NCBI GenBank assembly: GCA_028279515.1
Contig: JANQNQ010000004.1
Location: forward strand, 399,053 to 463,052
DNA from: Flavobacteriaceae bacterium
Lineage (GTDB): Bacteria; Bacteroidota; Bacteroidia; Flavobacteriales; Flavobacteriaceae
DNA: 64,000 nt
Direction: 5' to 3'
Every line of letters starts with the position of its first letter. The stretch's first letter is position 1. Shown piece after piece: positions 26,300 through 35,172 of this stretch. A program made the translations under genes and the position numbers. The notes beneath the pieces are model-generated. The model searched no databases and was not told the origin of the DNA. It worked only from the letters and a program-made list of their open reading frames with translations.

Positions 26300-26920
26300 T
26301 TAGACAATGCTAAAGATAGCTACAGCGTAGATGTAAATACGAACAATACGCAATAACCCAAAAAGTAGAAAGCTTTTAAACGAGTACTTAATAACTCCAG
26401 CAGCCATGCTTGTCATAGAGAAGGGGATAGGCAACATTGCACCAACAACCACTAAGAATCCTCCCCATTTGCGCATATTTTTGATATGCTTGGCCATTTT
26501 GTTCTCGATATATTCTTTAGCAGAACGCGTCTGGGTAAGTGCTTTTCCAATAAAGTAAGAAACCACACCGCCCAAATAAGATAGTATTGCTAAAAGTGAA
26601 AGATAAAGTATAGGCTTTGCCGTCTTTTCAGACCAAGCGATAAAAATCTCTGGCGGAATAAGCCCTAAAACAGATTCCGAAGCAAAAAACACCGATAAAA
26701 TGCCTAAATTTGAAAAGGTTTCGGTGACGTTTGTCAACAACGTATTTAGGTCAATTACAAAGTAATGAATCCCTAACAAAACTGCTACAAAAATGACCAC
26801 CGGAAGCACGGCCTTTTTTAGGCTGTTTCCAATGAACGAATAAAAACCAGTATAGCTATAATACTGATGTAATAATTGTAAACGTGACTTTTTAGTCGAA
26901 GGGGATGCATTATGTTTCAT
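26300..26920 (-). CDS. VTT-domain (DedA/SNARE-associated-like) membrane protein
   Basis: A 206-aa integral membrane protein with five to six hydrophobic segments. LSVFFASESVLGLIPPEIFIAW and the later GGFLVVVGAMLPIPFSMTSMAAGVIKYSFKSFLLFGLLRIVR form the VTT pattern, with the re-entrant proline-containing loop. Family members affect membrane homeostasis and lipid movement. It converges on the thioesterase gene with 2 nt between the stop codons. Confidence 0.8.
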   Translation of the reverse strand: MKHNASPSTKKSRLQLLHQYYSYTGFYSFIGNSLKKAVLPVVIFVAVLLGIHYFVIDLNTLLTNVTETFSNLGILSVFFASESVLGLIPPEIFIAWSEKTAKPILYLSLLAILSYLGGVVSYFIGKALTQTRSAKEYIENKMAKHIKNMRKWGGFLVVVGAMLPIPFSMTSMAAGVIKYSFKSFLLFGLLRIVRIYIYAVAIFSIV

Positions 26921-27075
26921 TCTCGATCTTTATTGGGGGTAGCGAAACTAGGGTTTATGATTGAAACAGACAATAATTTGTTGTTAATTAACTGATAAAT
27001 GTTGTCAACAACTTGTTGATAGTCCGACACTTTAATGAAGCGAGAAGAAAAAATAACCTAAAATTGAAGAAAATA

Positions 27076-27540
27076 ATGACCACGTATACGTTCAAGGATT
27101 TCGCAGAATTTAAGACCATGAAAGGCGAAGAGCTCTCTCCGACACCTTATATTGAGGTAACTCAGGAGATGATCAATGCCTTTGCACAGGGAACCCAGGA
27201 CGATCAGTGGATCCATACCGACCCTGAGATGGCTGCCAAGCATTCACCTTTCAAAAAGACCATTGCCCATGGATTCATGTCACTTTCACTTATACCAAAA
27301 ATGCTCAACGACCTCATTAAGGTGCAAAGTATGAAGATGGGCGTCAACTATGGACTCAACAATGTACGACTTCCACATCCAGTGGTCGTAGGAAGTCGAG
27401 TCAGACTTTTGACCAAGGTAATTGATGTAGAAGATTTTAGGGGGAATGGTTACAAAGTCACTTGGCACTGTACCGTTGAAATTGAGAATGAATCCAAGCC
27501 TGCATGCGTTGCAGAATTTATATCTTTGGTGTTTGAATGA
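27076..27540 (+). CDS. MaoC-like dehydratase
   Basis: A 154-aa hotdog hydratase. The R-specific enoyl-hydratase pair is Asp42...His47 (QDDQWIHTDPEMA), followed by FKKTIAHGFMSLSLIP, the standard hydratase-2 motif. YGLNNVRLPHPVVVGSRVRL continues the fold. The expected reaction is hydration of a trans-2-enoyl-CoA or related thioester. I start at ATG 27076 (MTTYTFKDF) rather than 27013, whose 21 extra residues do not belong to the family. The nitronate monooxygenase gene follows after 19 nt. Confidence 0.9.
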   Translation: MTTYTFKDFAEFKTMKGEELSPTPYIEVTQEMINAFAQGTQDDQWIHTDPEMAAKHSPFKKTIAHGFMSLSLIPKMLNDLIKVQSMKMGVNYGLNNVRLPHPVVVGSRVRLLTKVIDVEDFRGNGYKVTWHCTVEIENESKPACVAEFISLVFE

Positions 27541-27559
27541 CCCATCTTAATTTCAATCT

Positions 27560-28531
27560 ATGCAAAATACACCTCCGTTTATTGATAGGCTCTCCCTTCC
27601 GGCAGTAGCCGCACCCATGTTTTTGATCTCCGGACCTAAAATGGTCATCGAATGCTGCAAGAACGGCATCGTCGGAACATTCCCAGCGCTCAACCAACGC
27701 ACAAGCGAAGGTTTTGAAGAATGGCTGATCGAGATCAAAGAGGCATTGGCCACCTTTGAAGCAGAAACTGGTAAGAAACCAGCGCCTTTTGGTGTCAATC
27801 TCATTGTTCACCATTCGAATCCAAGAGTGGAGGCCGACCTTAAATTGTGCGTAAAGCATCAAGTTCCGTTGATCATCACTTCGTTAGGTGCAGTTTCTGA
27901 ATTGGTCGATGCTGTGCACAGTTACGGCGGACTCGTCTATCATGACATCATCAAAAAACGTCATGCCGAAAAAGCGGCAGAAGCAGGTGTCGACGGACTC
28001 ATTTTGGTGTCAGCAGGGGCTGGCGGACACGCTGGAACCATCAATCCAATGTCATTGGTATCTGAGATTCGAAGCTTCTTTAAAAAGACGCTACTGCTTT
28101 CAGGATGCATTAGTACCGGTAGAGATATTGCATCAGCCATGCAAATGGGGGCAGACCTTGCTTATATGGGAACCCGTTTTATTAATGTAGAAGAAAGCAA
28201 AGCAAATGATGAATACAGGCAGATGATCATTGATGCAGGTGCAAGTGATATCGTCTATACAGCAGCGATCTCTGGCGTAGCGGCCAACTTTTTAGGCGCA
28301 AGCTTACAAGCCATGGGCATCACCGAAGAACAATTGAAGGCCACTGCCAAAGTTGACTTCGGAAAAGAACTAAACACAGAAGCCAAGGCATGGAAGACCA
28401 TCTGGTCTGCTGGACAAGGTGTTACGAGCATTCATGATGTTCAACCCGTTTCTCAGTTAGTTAAGACATTAAAGGAAGAATTCAAAGAAGCTATCGAAGA
28501 CCAAAAGAAAGTCCTAGAGCAATTCTCATAA
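27560..28531 (+). CDS. Nitronate monooxygenase-family flavoprotein
   Basis: A 323-aa FMN TIM-barrel protein. The catalytic-base histidine is His157 in SAGAGGHAGT. VAAPMFLISGP (residues 16-26) and FGVNLIVHHSNPR are typical of the 2-nitropropane dioxygenase/NMO superfamily. ISTGRDIASAMQMGADLAYMGTRF is the phosphate-binding end. NMOs oxidise alkyl nitronates such as the toxin propionate-3-nitronate; related enzymes act on enoyl-ACP, so the exact substrate stays open. The neighbouring MaoC and thioesterase genes hint at acyl-CoA metabolism. Confidence 0.88.
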   Translation: MQNTPPFIDRLSLPAVAAPMFLISGPKMVIECCKNGIVGTFPALNQRTSEGFEEWLIEIKEALATFEAETGKKPAPFGVNLIVHHSNPRVEADLKLCVKHQVPLIITSLGAVSELVDAVHSYGGLVYHDIIKKRHAEKAAEAGVDGLILVSAGAGGHAGTINPMSLVSEIRSFFKKTLLLSGCISTGRDIASAMQMGADLAYMGTRFINVEESKANDEYRQMIIDAGASDIVYTAAISGVAANFLGASLQAMGITEEQLKATAKVDFGKELNTEAKAWKTIWSAGQGVTSIHDVQPVSQLVKTLKEEFKEAIEDQKKVLEQFS

Positions 28532-28813
28532 CGCTTTAGACTCCTTCAGATACTTTCTGTCGACATAAAATGTACCAAATGGGATGACCGAAGCGGCCAA
28601 AATAAATAGGAAGTTTCTGTTGTCCCATTTTTTTTCAGGTCGAAGCAAAAGGGCAAAGGCCACATAAGCTACAAACAAGATTCCATGGGGCATTCCCAGT
28701 GTTTTTACAAGGATGTCATTTCCACCCAAATATTTTAAAGGTACCGCAACAAATAATAGGAGAATATAGGACAGTCCTTCTAAAAGACTGATCCAACGAA
28801 AAGTCAATGTCAT
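28526..28813 (-). CDS. DUF3817 membrane protein
   Basis: A 95-aa protein with three membrane helices. FRWISLLEGLSYILLLFVAVPLKYLGGND and GMPHGILFVAYVAFALLL are DUF3817 signatures. The gene overlaps the nitronate monooxygenase stop by 6 nt, tail to tail. I start at 28813 (MTLTFRW): a -7-like element lies at 28838-28831, so the 28861 start would be outside the transcript. Confidence 0.85.
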   Translation of the reverse strand: MTLTFRWISLLEGLSYILLLFVAVPLKYLGGNDILVKTLGMPHGILFVAYVAFALLLRPEKKWDNRNFLFILAASVIPFGTFYVDRKYLKESKAL

Positions 28814-28830
28814 ACATTCAAATTTGAGTG

Positions 28831-28838
28831 CAAATTTA
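28831..28838 (-). promoter_or_regulatory. Candidate -7 element of the DUF3817 gene
   Basis: The minus strand reads TAAATTTG, an exact TAnnTTTG. Its position fixes the start codon choice at 28813. No TTG -33 is seen at standard spacing. Confidence 0.4.
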
Positions 28839-28956
28839 CAGAAAATCTCACAGCTGACCACCTAAAGACCACTATTGTTTATTATGACGCAAATACCTGT
28901 ATTACAGAAGGGTGTATTTGATTTTTGTATATTTAACAATAACTAAATAACCTTTC

Positions 28957-30435
28957 ATGAAACGACAAAGACTCCCAAGACTTGTTGCCCTATTTCTTTT
29001 GCTCATATTTTTCAGTTGCCAGAAAGGCAATCCAAGCATCGACGGTCATATCGATGAGTTGGGTTACGATATGGGTTTGATTTTAAATGCGCTTCCGTTG
29101 GAAGAGATGGATACCGAACGAAAACAAACGGGCACCAACACAAAATCCAATAAGAAAAGTGGCAAAGAGATTACCTGTGTCACTAAGATGTACAACCTAA
29201 AGAAAAACTTTGAAGACGTAGCCATTTTACGCCCGACAAGCGGTATCATTTGGCCCGGAGCTTTGGTAAAAGTAAACAAGGCGTTGCTCGATGGTTTACC
29301 AGAACCGATTACTTTGACACCCGCATCAGTATCGTTACGATTGGATTTGCCGGGTATTGGCAAAAAAGGAACCATAGATGTAGATGAACCCTCCCACGGA
29401 ACCGTACAGACGGGTATTGATGAAGCGCTCGATTGGTGGAACGATAACGCCTATCAAGACGGTTACGTCAACGCCTCCAATTCTTCGTACAAGGTAGCTA
29501 CGTCGTATTCTTCTCAACAATTGGCAATGGACCTTGGACTCAACGTTGCATGGGCAAAAGGAGATGTGGCAACCCACTTTAGTTATAACAAAGACACAGA
29601 GCGCAGCATGGCCATGATGGTCTTTAAACAAGTTTTTTATACGATTACTGCAGAAGCGCCGAAAAGACCTTCTAACATGTTTGATTCTGCTGTTACGGTC
29701 GAAGAACTCTCAAAGAGTATGGACAGTATTTCACCTCCTGGATATGTGCAGTCGGTCTCCTATGGGCGAATCATTATGTTTAAGATGGAAGCTGCCAAAG
29801 AACAGACCGATGCAGAGATGGAAGGCGCCTTTAATTATGCCACCGGAGTGTCTCAGGTTTCAGGTGATTTAGAAGCGAAATACAAGAGTATTTTGGCAAG
29901 CTCAAGCATGTCGGTCATCACCATTGGCGGAAATGCCGAAGCTGCAGCCGAAGGAGTTAGCGCCAAGAATTACGGGGATCTTCAAAAGATCATTAAAGGA
30001 AAGAATGCCGTGTATAGTAAAGAAAACCCTGGAGTTCCGATTGCTTATACGGTACGGTTCTTAAAGGATAACAGCATTGCCAAAATGGGCTTCACCACCG
30101 ATTACAGTCGCACTACGTGTACCGAAAAACTAATACCGGGCGCCACGGTTTCTGTATTCAACGAGGCCGCCTATGGAGCAAAGCTTAAAGTACGATATAC
30201 CGATAAAAGCGGAAAAAGGAAGACAAAGGAGAAAAAGTATTTTCTGGTGGGGTACACAGCAAAGTTAAGTGTACCTGCTGGTGCCTACAACATTGAGGTA
30301 GATGTAGATTACAAGAATACCCCTGCTACATGGAAAGATCATTTCACCAAGAAGTTTGCGTATCCTAGAGACGCTTGCTATCGTGTTTGGGGCACAGCCT
30401 TTAAACCAAAATCTGAAAGTATTAGATGTAAATAA
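28957..30435 (+). CDS. Cholesterol-dependent-cytolysin-like pore-forming lipoprotein
   Basis: A 492-aa protein with a lipoprotein-type signal (lipid Cys21 in IFFSCQKG). The CDC core is recognisable by comparison with perfringolysin: IIWPGALVKVNKALLDGLPEP (about 97-117), the first membrane-hairpin region before VFKQVFYTI (222-230), VQSVSYGRIIMFKME (264-278), the second hairpin region ending VITIGG (320-325) and NPGVPIAYTVRFLKDNSIAKM (357-377). Domain 4 (about 395-492) lacks the undecapeptide ECTGLAWEWWR; DYKNTPATWKD occupies roughly that place. It thus fits the CDC-like (CDCL) relatives known from Bacteroidota. Target, lipidation and activation are inference. It stands alone and ends in a shared terminator. 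Confidence 0.85.
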   Translation: MKRQRLPRLVALFLLLIFFSCQKGNPSIDGHIDELGYDMGLILNALPLEEMDTERKQTGTNTKSNKKSGKEITCVTKMYNLKKNFEDVAILRPTSGIIWPGALVKVNKALLDGLPEPITLTPASVSLRLDLPGIGKKGTIDVDEPSHGTVQTGIDEALDWWNDNAYQDGYVNASNSSYKVATSYSSQQLAMDLGLNVAWAKGDVATHFSYNKDTERSMAMMVFKQVFYTITAEAPKRPSNMFDSAVTVEELSKSMDSISPPGYVQSVSYGRIIMFKMEAAKEQTDAEMEGAFNYATGVSQVSGDLEAKYKSILASSSMSVITIGGNAEAAAEGVSAKNYGDLQKIIKGKNAVYSKENPGVPIAYTVRFLKDNSIAKMGFTTDYSRTTCTEKLIPGATVSVFNEAAYGAKLKVRYTDKSGKRKTKEKKYFLVGYTAKLSVPAGAYNIEVDVDYKNTPATWKDHFTKKFAYPRDACYRVWGTAFKPKSESIRCK

Positions 30436-30438
30436 CAG

Positions 30439-30468
30439 AAAAGGCGCGATGAGCGCCTTTTGTTTTTT
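30439..30468. terminator. Bidirectional terminator, cytolysin-like / dipeptidase
   Basis: AAAAGGCGC (30439-30447) and GCGCCTTTT (30453-30461) pair perfectly around GATGA, with T-rich sequence to the right and an A-run to the left. Confidence 0.85.
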
Positions 30469-31762
30469 ATGGTTGTTGCTGAAGCCGTTTCGCTACGGCT
30501 TCGACTTCATCTAAAACCCTTAGCAGGTTACCACTCCAGAGTTGTTCGATTTCATCTTCGGTATACCCACGCTTTACCAATTCATGTGTGACGTTAAAGG
30601 TCTCGGAAGCATCGCTCCAGCCATCGATACCACCGCCTCCATCAAAATCAGAACTGATGCCCACATGGTCAATGCCGATCTTCTTTACCAAATAGTCGAC
30701 ATGGTCTACAAAATCACCAACATCAACAGCAGGAGGGAGGTCTTTCATTTTTTTGACCTTGGCATTCTTTATAGGAACCATCTTAACGTAAGCTTCATAA
30801 TATTGTTCGCGGTCAGCAGCACTCAATGCTCTCACTTCTTTGCGTTCTAGCCAAGTTACGCCCATGGAATCCATGACTCGCTTTGCCACTTCGTTCTCAA
30901 CCTTGGATCGTGCGTCGTTTTTCTCGGTATTCAGGTATGCTTTGAAAGCCACTGTTTGGACCACGCCACCATTTTCTTTGATCCACTCCAATTGCTCGTC
31001 ATCCAAGTTTCGGCTGTGATCACAGAGCGCTCTAGCTGATGAATGGGAAGCGATTATTGGCGCCTTCGAAATCTGTATCATCTGTTTGATGGCTTCTTTT
31101 GAAGGGTGCGAAATATCGATCATCATTCCCAGGCGGTTCATCTCTTTGATGACTTCTTTTCCAAGCTCACTGAGTCCGTTGTGTAACCAAATACCATCGG
31201 CTTCTCCGGTATTGGAATCGCTCAATTGACTATGACCGTTATGGGCGAGTGACATATACCTTCCGCCTAAATCATAAAACTTCTTCACGTTGGCAATGTC
31301 CATCCCTACGGGATACCCATTTTCAATACCGATCATGGCAACCTTCTTGCCCGTGGCTTGAATAGCCCTCACTTCATCACTTGTGGTAGCCAATTGAATT
31401 CTGTCAGGCGCAATTTCAGTACACAACTTACGAATGGCAGTAAACTTGGCCATGGCATTGTCATAGGCCTTGGCATATCCCGCAGTGTTTAACGAATCCT
31501 GCCCTGTGTAAACAATGAACCAAGCTACATCAAGTCCGCCAGCTTCCATCTTTGGGAGTGTCACTTGCGTATTCAAGTCCTGTGAGTAGTTTAACGAATC
31601 CGTAAAGTTTTTGACATTAATATCGCAATGGGTGTCTAGGGTAATGACACGTTCATGAATCTCTTTGGCACGCTGCTCTTGCGCTTCGGCAGGAGAAACG
31701 GTCTCATTTTTACAGGAACTTGCCATTAAGACAATACATAAAAAAGGAAGTATAGTTTTCAT
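30467..31762 (-). CDS. Membrane dipeptidase (peptidase M19) lipoprotein
   Basis: A 431-aa protein with a lipoprotein signal (Cys17 in MASSCKNE). M19 dipeptidases are binuclear zinc enzymes that hydrolyse dipeptides, also with D-amino acids at the C-terminal side. Zinc-site text: LDTHCDINVKNF (HxD), AMIGIENGYPVG (bridging Glu), MIDISHPSKEAIKQM (His) and IIASHSSARAL (His). GIDHVGISSDFDGGGGI near the C-terminus is the family end motif. It is probably outer-membrane or periplasm-anchored and may recycle peptides or peptidoglycan fragments. Confidence 0.93.
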   Translation of the reverse strand: MKTILPFLCIVLMASSCKNETVSPAEAQEQRAKEIHERVITLDTHCDINVKNFTDSLNYSQDLNTQVTLPKMEAGGLDVAWFIVYTGQDSLNTAGYAKAYDNAMAKFTAIRKLCTEIAPDRIQLATTSDEVRAIQATGKKVAMIGIENGYPVGMDIANVKKFYDLGGRYMSLAHNGHSQLSDSNTGEADGIWLHNGLSELGKEVIKEMNRLGMMIDISHPSKEAIKQMIQISKAPIIASHSSARALCDHSRNLDDEQLEWIKENGGVVQTVAFKAYLNTEKNDARSKVENEVAKRVMDSMGVTWLERKEVRALSAADREQYYEAYVKMVPIKNAKVKKMKDLPPAVDVGDFVDHVDYLVKKIGIDHVGISSDFDGGGGIDGWSDASETFNVTHELVKRGYTEDEIEQLWSGNLLRVLDEVEAVAKRLQQQP

Positions 31763-31825
31763 TTTGTTGGTTTTAGCTATTTACGAAGCTACAAATAACC
31801 AACTGAAAAACACAGGTGTACCTTT

Positions 31826-31993
31826 TTAATACCCAAAGTTGATGGTTTGCCAGGTCGAATTCTTAATGACGGCTACCACTAAGTATAAGGCCAAAAGCAA
31901 CACTGAAAAAAATAAGGAAATAACGACGGCCTTTCCCAGCTTCGGAAGCTGTCCTGCCGCACTGTTCTTGAAAATTTCTAAAAATATACTCAT
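31826..31993 (-). CDS. Small single-pass membrane protein (55 aa)
   Basis: In the gap between the dipeptidase and P450-fusion genes an ATG frame encodes MSIFLEIFKNSAAGQLPKLG followed by one strong membrane helix (about 22-43, AVVISLFFSVLLLALYLVVAVI) and a short tail ending NFGY. The amphipathic start, basic residue before the helix and clean stop make it a believable small membrane protein. I know no family for it. The rest of the gap (31763-31825 and 31994-32115) shows nothing else. Confidence 0.6.
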   Translation of the reverse strand: MSIFLEIFKNSAAGQLPKLGKAVVISLFFSVLLLALYLVVAVIKNSTWQTINFGY

Positions 31994-32115
31994 CACACAC
32001 AAATTTTAAATTAAACATTGCTGTGATTTTCTGGGTGGTATTAATAAGACTTGCGTATTATTAAAAGGTTTACCAATAAAATGTTAAAATGCTTTATGTC
32101 AATTTTTTATAACAC

Positions 32116-33849
32116 TCAAATGCTCTTGAAACGAACCTTGAGGTTGTCTGGATGCATTGAAAAGGCGAATACTTCTTTTACATCATTTGGATTTACAGTG
32201 AGCTCTAAGTCAAAATTCTTGCAGATCATCGAGAGCGCCATGACCATTTCATGTACGGCCAAGTTCTTTCCAGGACAATAACGCGGACCACCACCAAAGG
32301 CCATGATCGATTCTGGTTTGTGGTTGGCATGCGCCGGACATTCACTTTTGAGCCATCGTTCGGGGAAGAACGTATTTGGGTCGAAGAAATGAGCCTCATG
32401 TGTTTGCGCCACTTTTGTTTGCATGATCATTGATGACCCTTTCTTGAAAAGAAAACCATTGACTTCAGTGTCCTCCAATGCATCATAGAACATGAGCGGG
32501 GCCACCGGCTTGATTCGGATCGCTTCATTGGCAACGGCTTCGGTATATTTTAGTGCGGACATCTCTTGATAAGAGGAAGGGTACTTTTGGTCACGGTAGG
32601 TGTGATTCGCTTCTTGCCTTACACGTGCTACCATATGCGGGTTTTGAGCCAAATAGAATAGGGCCCAAGAGATCGAGTTTGAAGTCGTATCCTCACCAGC
32701 CAGAAGAATAGAGAACACATTACTATAGACTTCTTTATCTGAGAAATTGCCTTCGTTCTCTTGTTCTACCAACAATGCTTCTAGAAAATTACTAGGGTTT
32801 TCTTTGAGTTCAGGATTGTCAGCCAAGCGTTTTTTGGCTTTGTCTATAAAGCTGTGTACGGTATTTTCAATGGCTGTCACCGCTTGATCGAATTCTTTGT
32901 CCTTTTTAGATCGAATAAAACGCCAGGTGGGAATCGGTGCTCCGAAGCGACGATTGATCATCGGAAAGATCTTCTCGAGATGGTTCTGAATGACATCACC
33001 TTCCTTATTCAAGGTGTTCATGGGATATCCGAAGGCCATTTCGGTGGTAATGTCAACAGTATAACGCATCATGTCTTTCAGCACATCCACTTCGGTGTTT
33101 TGCTTCGCACTTTCGTTGAGCTTTTCATACAACCGCCCCGTAGTCTTCGCGATGATAGGAAAGAAACCTTTAACACGTCGCAGGTTTAGAGCTTCAGAAG
33201 TGAGTTTACGATGGCGCTTCCAGACATCGCCTTCAGCATTAAAGACACCTTTGATGCCTATTTCGCTGATTACTTCGTCGATCTTGGTAAACCTTCTAAA
33301 CGCTTCCGGTCGATTTTTGAGGATGCTCTTGTTCATTTCAGGGTCGGCAGATACCACGAATTTCTTTCCGGCCATATTCAACTTAAACAGTGGGCCACAT
33401 TCTTCTACCCATCGCTCGATGATCTGGTGTTTGTTTTCCGCCTTAAACTGTGGCACATGTCCGAGTATAAAACTTCCTTTAGGAGAGGGTAGGTCTCTGA
33501 TAGTCTTTACTTTGGTCGCAGTACCTGACTGTTGGTCTTGTAACAATGATGCTTCCTCTAAAAAAACAAAACCTTCTTTCTCTTTGATGCTATAGGATTG
33601 CAAACATTTTTTGTGTTGATCGTTCATACCGCTATCGCAGGCAAATTCCCAGCGGTGTAGCGGACAAACGATACGGCCGTTTTCGATATGTCCTTCTGCC
33701 AACGGTGCACCTTCATGCGGGCATTTGCCCTGATAGGCTTTGACGGTTCCGTTGTATTCGAAGAGAATGATCTTTTGGTCATTGACCACAACTTGGGTAA
33801 GTGTATCTTCTTTGATCGCAGAGCGTTCGATCAGTTTTAGGAGCGCCAT
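32116..33849 (-). CDS. Rieske [2Fe-2S] ferredoxin / cytochrome P450 fusion
   Basis: A 577-aa fusion. Residues 1-105 form a Rieske ferredoxin domain with Cys43-x-His45 (GKCPHEGAPLAEG) and Cys62-x2-His65 (VCPLHRWEF), the full 2Fe-2S ligand set. Residues about 115-577 form a P450: proline hinge LPSPKGSFILGH, C-helix WKRHRK (210-215), I-helix AGEDTT (384-389), ExxR at Glu442/Arg445, FPERW (495-499) and the haem loop FGGGPRYCPG with the thiolate ligand Cys525. Fused or partner ferredoxins of bacterial P450s are usually 2Fe-2S plant/adrenodoxin or 3Fe-4S types, not Rieske. The domain order suggests built-in electron supply. No reductase gene is nearby, and the substrate is unknown. Confidence 0.92.
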   Translation of the reverse strand: MALLKLIERSAIKEDTLTQVVVNDQKIILFEYNGTVKAYQGKCPHEGAPLAEGHIENGRIVCPLHRWEFACDSGMNDQHKKCLQSYSIKEKEGFVFLEEASLLQDQQSGTATKVKTIRDLPSPKGSFILGHVPQFKAENKHQIIERWVEECGPLFKLNMAGKKFVVSADPEMNKSILKNRPEAFRRFTKIDEVISEIGIKGVFNAEGDVWKRHRKLTSEALNLRRVKGFFPIIAKTTGRLYEKLNESAKQNTEVDVLKDMMRYTVDITTEMAFGYPMNTLNKEGDVIQNHLEKIFPMINRRFGAPIPTWRFIRSKKDKEFDQAVTAIENTVHSFIDKAKKRLADNPELKENPSNFLEALLVEQENEGNFSDKEVYSNVFSILLAGEDTTSNSISWALFYLAQNPHMVARVRQEANHTYRDQKYPSSYQEMSALKYTEAVANEAIRIKPVAPLMFYDALEDTEVNGFLFKKGSSMIMQTKVAQTHEAHFFDPNTFFPERWLKSECPAHANHKPESIMAFGGGPRYCPGKNLAVHEMVMALSMICKNFDLELTVNPNDVKEVFAFSMHPDNLKVRFKSI

Positions 33850-33939
33850 AGATGAGGGTAGGGTTAGTTTTCAGGTAAAGTTATAAAATGATTTGGTATG
33901 AAAGTATAATTGAACAAAGTCTTTCATAACAAATTGTGG

Positions 33940-33947
33940 TACTTTTG
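33940..33947 (+). promoter_or_regulatory. Candidate -7 element, rRNA methyltransferase gene
   Basis: TACTTTTG matches TAnnTTTG. It lies only 5 nt before ATG 33952, so transcription would begin at or after that codon, favouring ATG 33979 as the start. The nearest TTG (33910-33912) is 27 nt away, longer than usual. Confidence 0.45.
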
Positions 33948-33978
33948 ACCCATGAACTTCAATGTTGAATTACCAGAG

Positions 33979-35172
33979 ATGGCTGTCCAAAGGATAGCTG
34001 TAAAACTGACTCCGAAAGCAGAACGTGCCGTGAAATCGAGGCATCCTTGGATCTTTGATAAAGGCATCAAAAAGCAGAGCATTGAAGGAAAATCAGGAGA
34101 TTTGGCCATCATTTTCGACAGTAAGAAGAACAATATGCTAGCCATCGGACTCTTTGATCCTGATTCACCAATACGCATCAAGATCATTCAATTTTTCAAG
34201 GGAGCGAAGGTTGACGCAGAATTCTTTAAACAACGAATTGAAGAAGCTTATAATCTAAGAGTGCCACTTCTTAGAACAAAGACAAATAGTTATCGCCTGT
34301 TATATGGTGAAAACGATGGCTTCCCGGGGCTTATTGTAGACGTTTATGACCATGTTATTGTGGTAAAGCTATACTCGGCCATTTGGTTTCCGTATTTAAA
34401 AGAGATTCTTCCTACCCTGATCGAGGTAACAAAGTGTGACACGATGGTATACAGACAGAGCCGTGTATTAGCTAGAAACTCTAATGAATCTGGATTTACG
34501 GACGGCCAGGTTTTGCTTGGGGAACTGACCGATGAAGTGGTTCCGTTTAATGAACATGGTGTGCAATTCTCGGCGAATGTCATTCGAGGCCATAAGACGG
34601 GTTATTTCTTGGATCATCGCCATAACCGAAAACGAGTAGGGGAGCTGGCCAAGGGAAAATCTGTACTGGATGTTTTTAGCTATGCAGGGGGCTTTTCTGT
34701 GCACGCACTGGTTGGCGGAGCCAAAAGGGTCACAAGCTTAGATATAAGCAAACAGGCGTTAGAGGTTGCGGCCTACAATGCTTCCTTGAATACACACAAA
34801 GGAACTCATGAAACCATGTGTGTCGATGCCTTTGAAGGACTACAAGAATTGATCAAGAACAAGCAACGATTTGATATTGTAGTGATCGACCCGCCGTCTT
34901 TTGCAAAGCAGGCTTCTGAGATCGAAGGCGCTAAAAACAGTTATAAACGGCTAACGCGGTTAGGCATGCAATTGGTCAAGAAAGGAGGACTTTTGGTAAT
35001 GGCCTCGTGCTCTTCGCGAGTACTTGCTGAAGAATTTTTTGATATCGTTGAATCCCAACTCCTACAACACGGAAAGTCTGTGGATTGTGAAGCAAAAACA
35101 TATCACGACATCGATCATCCCATCAGTTTTCCTGAAGGGGCGTATTTGAAGTGTGGCTATTACAGACTCTAA
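33979..35172 (+). CDS. Class I rRNA methyltransferase (RlmI-like)
   Basis: A 397-aa protein with a PUA-like N-terminal domain (about 1-75, KLTPKAERAVKSRHPWIFDKGI) and a C-terminal SAM-dependent methyltransferase domain. Motif I region is SVLDVFSYAGGFSVHAL with SLDIS behind it, and motif IV is VVIDPPSFAK. RlmI methylates C1962 of 23S rRNA in E. coli; flavobacterial relatives are annotated the same way. An in-frame ATG at 33952 would add nine residues; I prefer 33979 because of the promoter position and the family start AVKLTPKAE. Confidence 0.88.
   Translation: MAVQRIAVKLTPKAERAVKSRHPWIFDKGIKKQSIEGKSGDLAIIFDSKKNNMLAIGLFDPDSPIRIKIIQFFKGAKVDAEFFKQRIEEAYNLRVPLLRTKTNSYRLLYGENDGFPGLIVDVYDHVIVVKLYSAIWFPYLKEILPTLIEVTKCDTMVYRQSRVLARNSNESGFTDGQVLLGELTDEVVPFNEHGVQFSANVIRGHKTGYFLDHRHNRKRVGELAKGKSVLDVFSYAGGFSVHALVGGAKRVTSLDISKQALEVAAYNASLNTHKGTHETMCVDAFEGLQELIKNKQRFDIVVIDPPSFAKQASEIEGAKNSYKRLTRLGMQLVKKGGLLVMASCSSRVLAEEFFDIVESQLLQHGKSVDCEAKTYHDIDHPISFPEGAYLKCGYYRL

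Noticed and set aside
33071..33595. 174-residue plus-strand frame opposite the Rieske-P450 gene
   Set aside because: It lies wholly antisense to a gene with intact catalytic motifs, and its composition is the shadow type.
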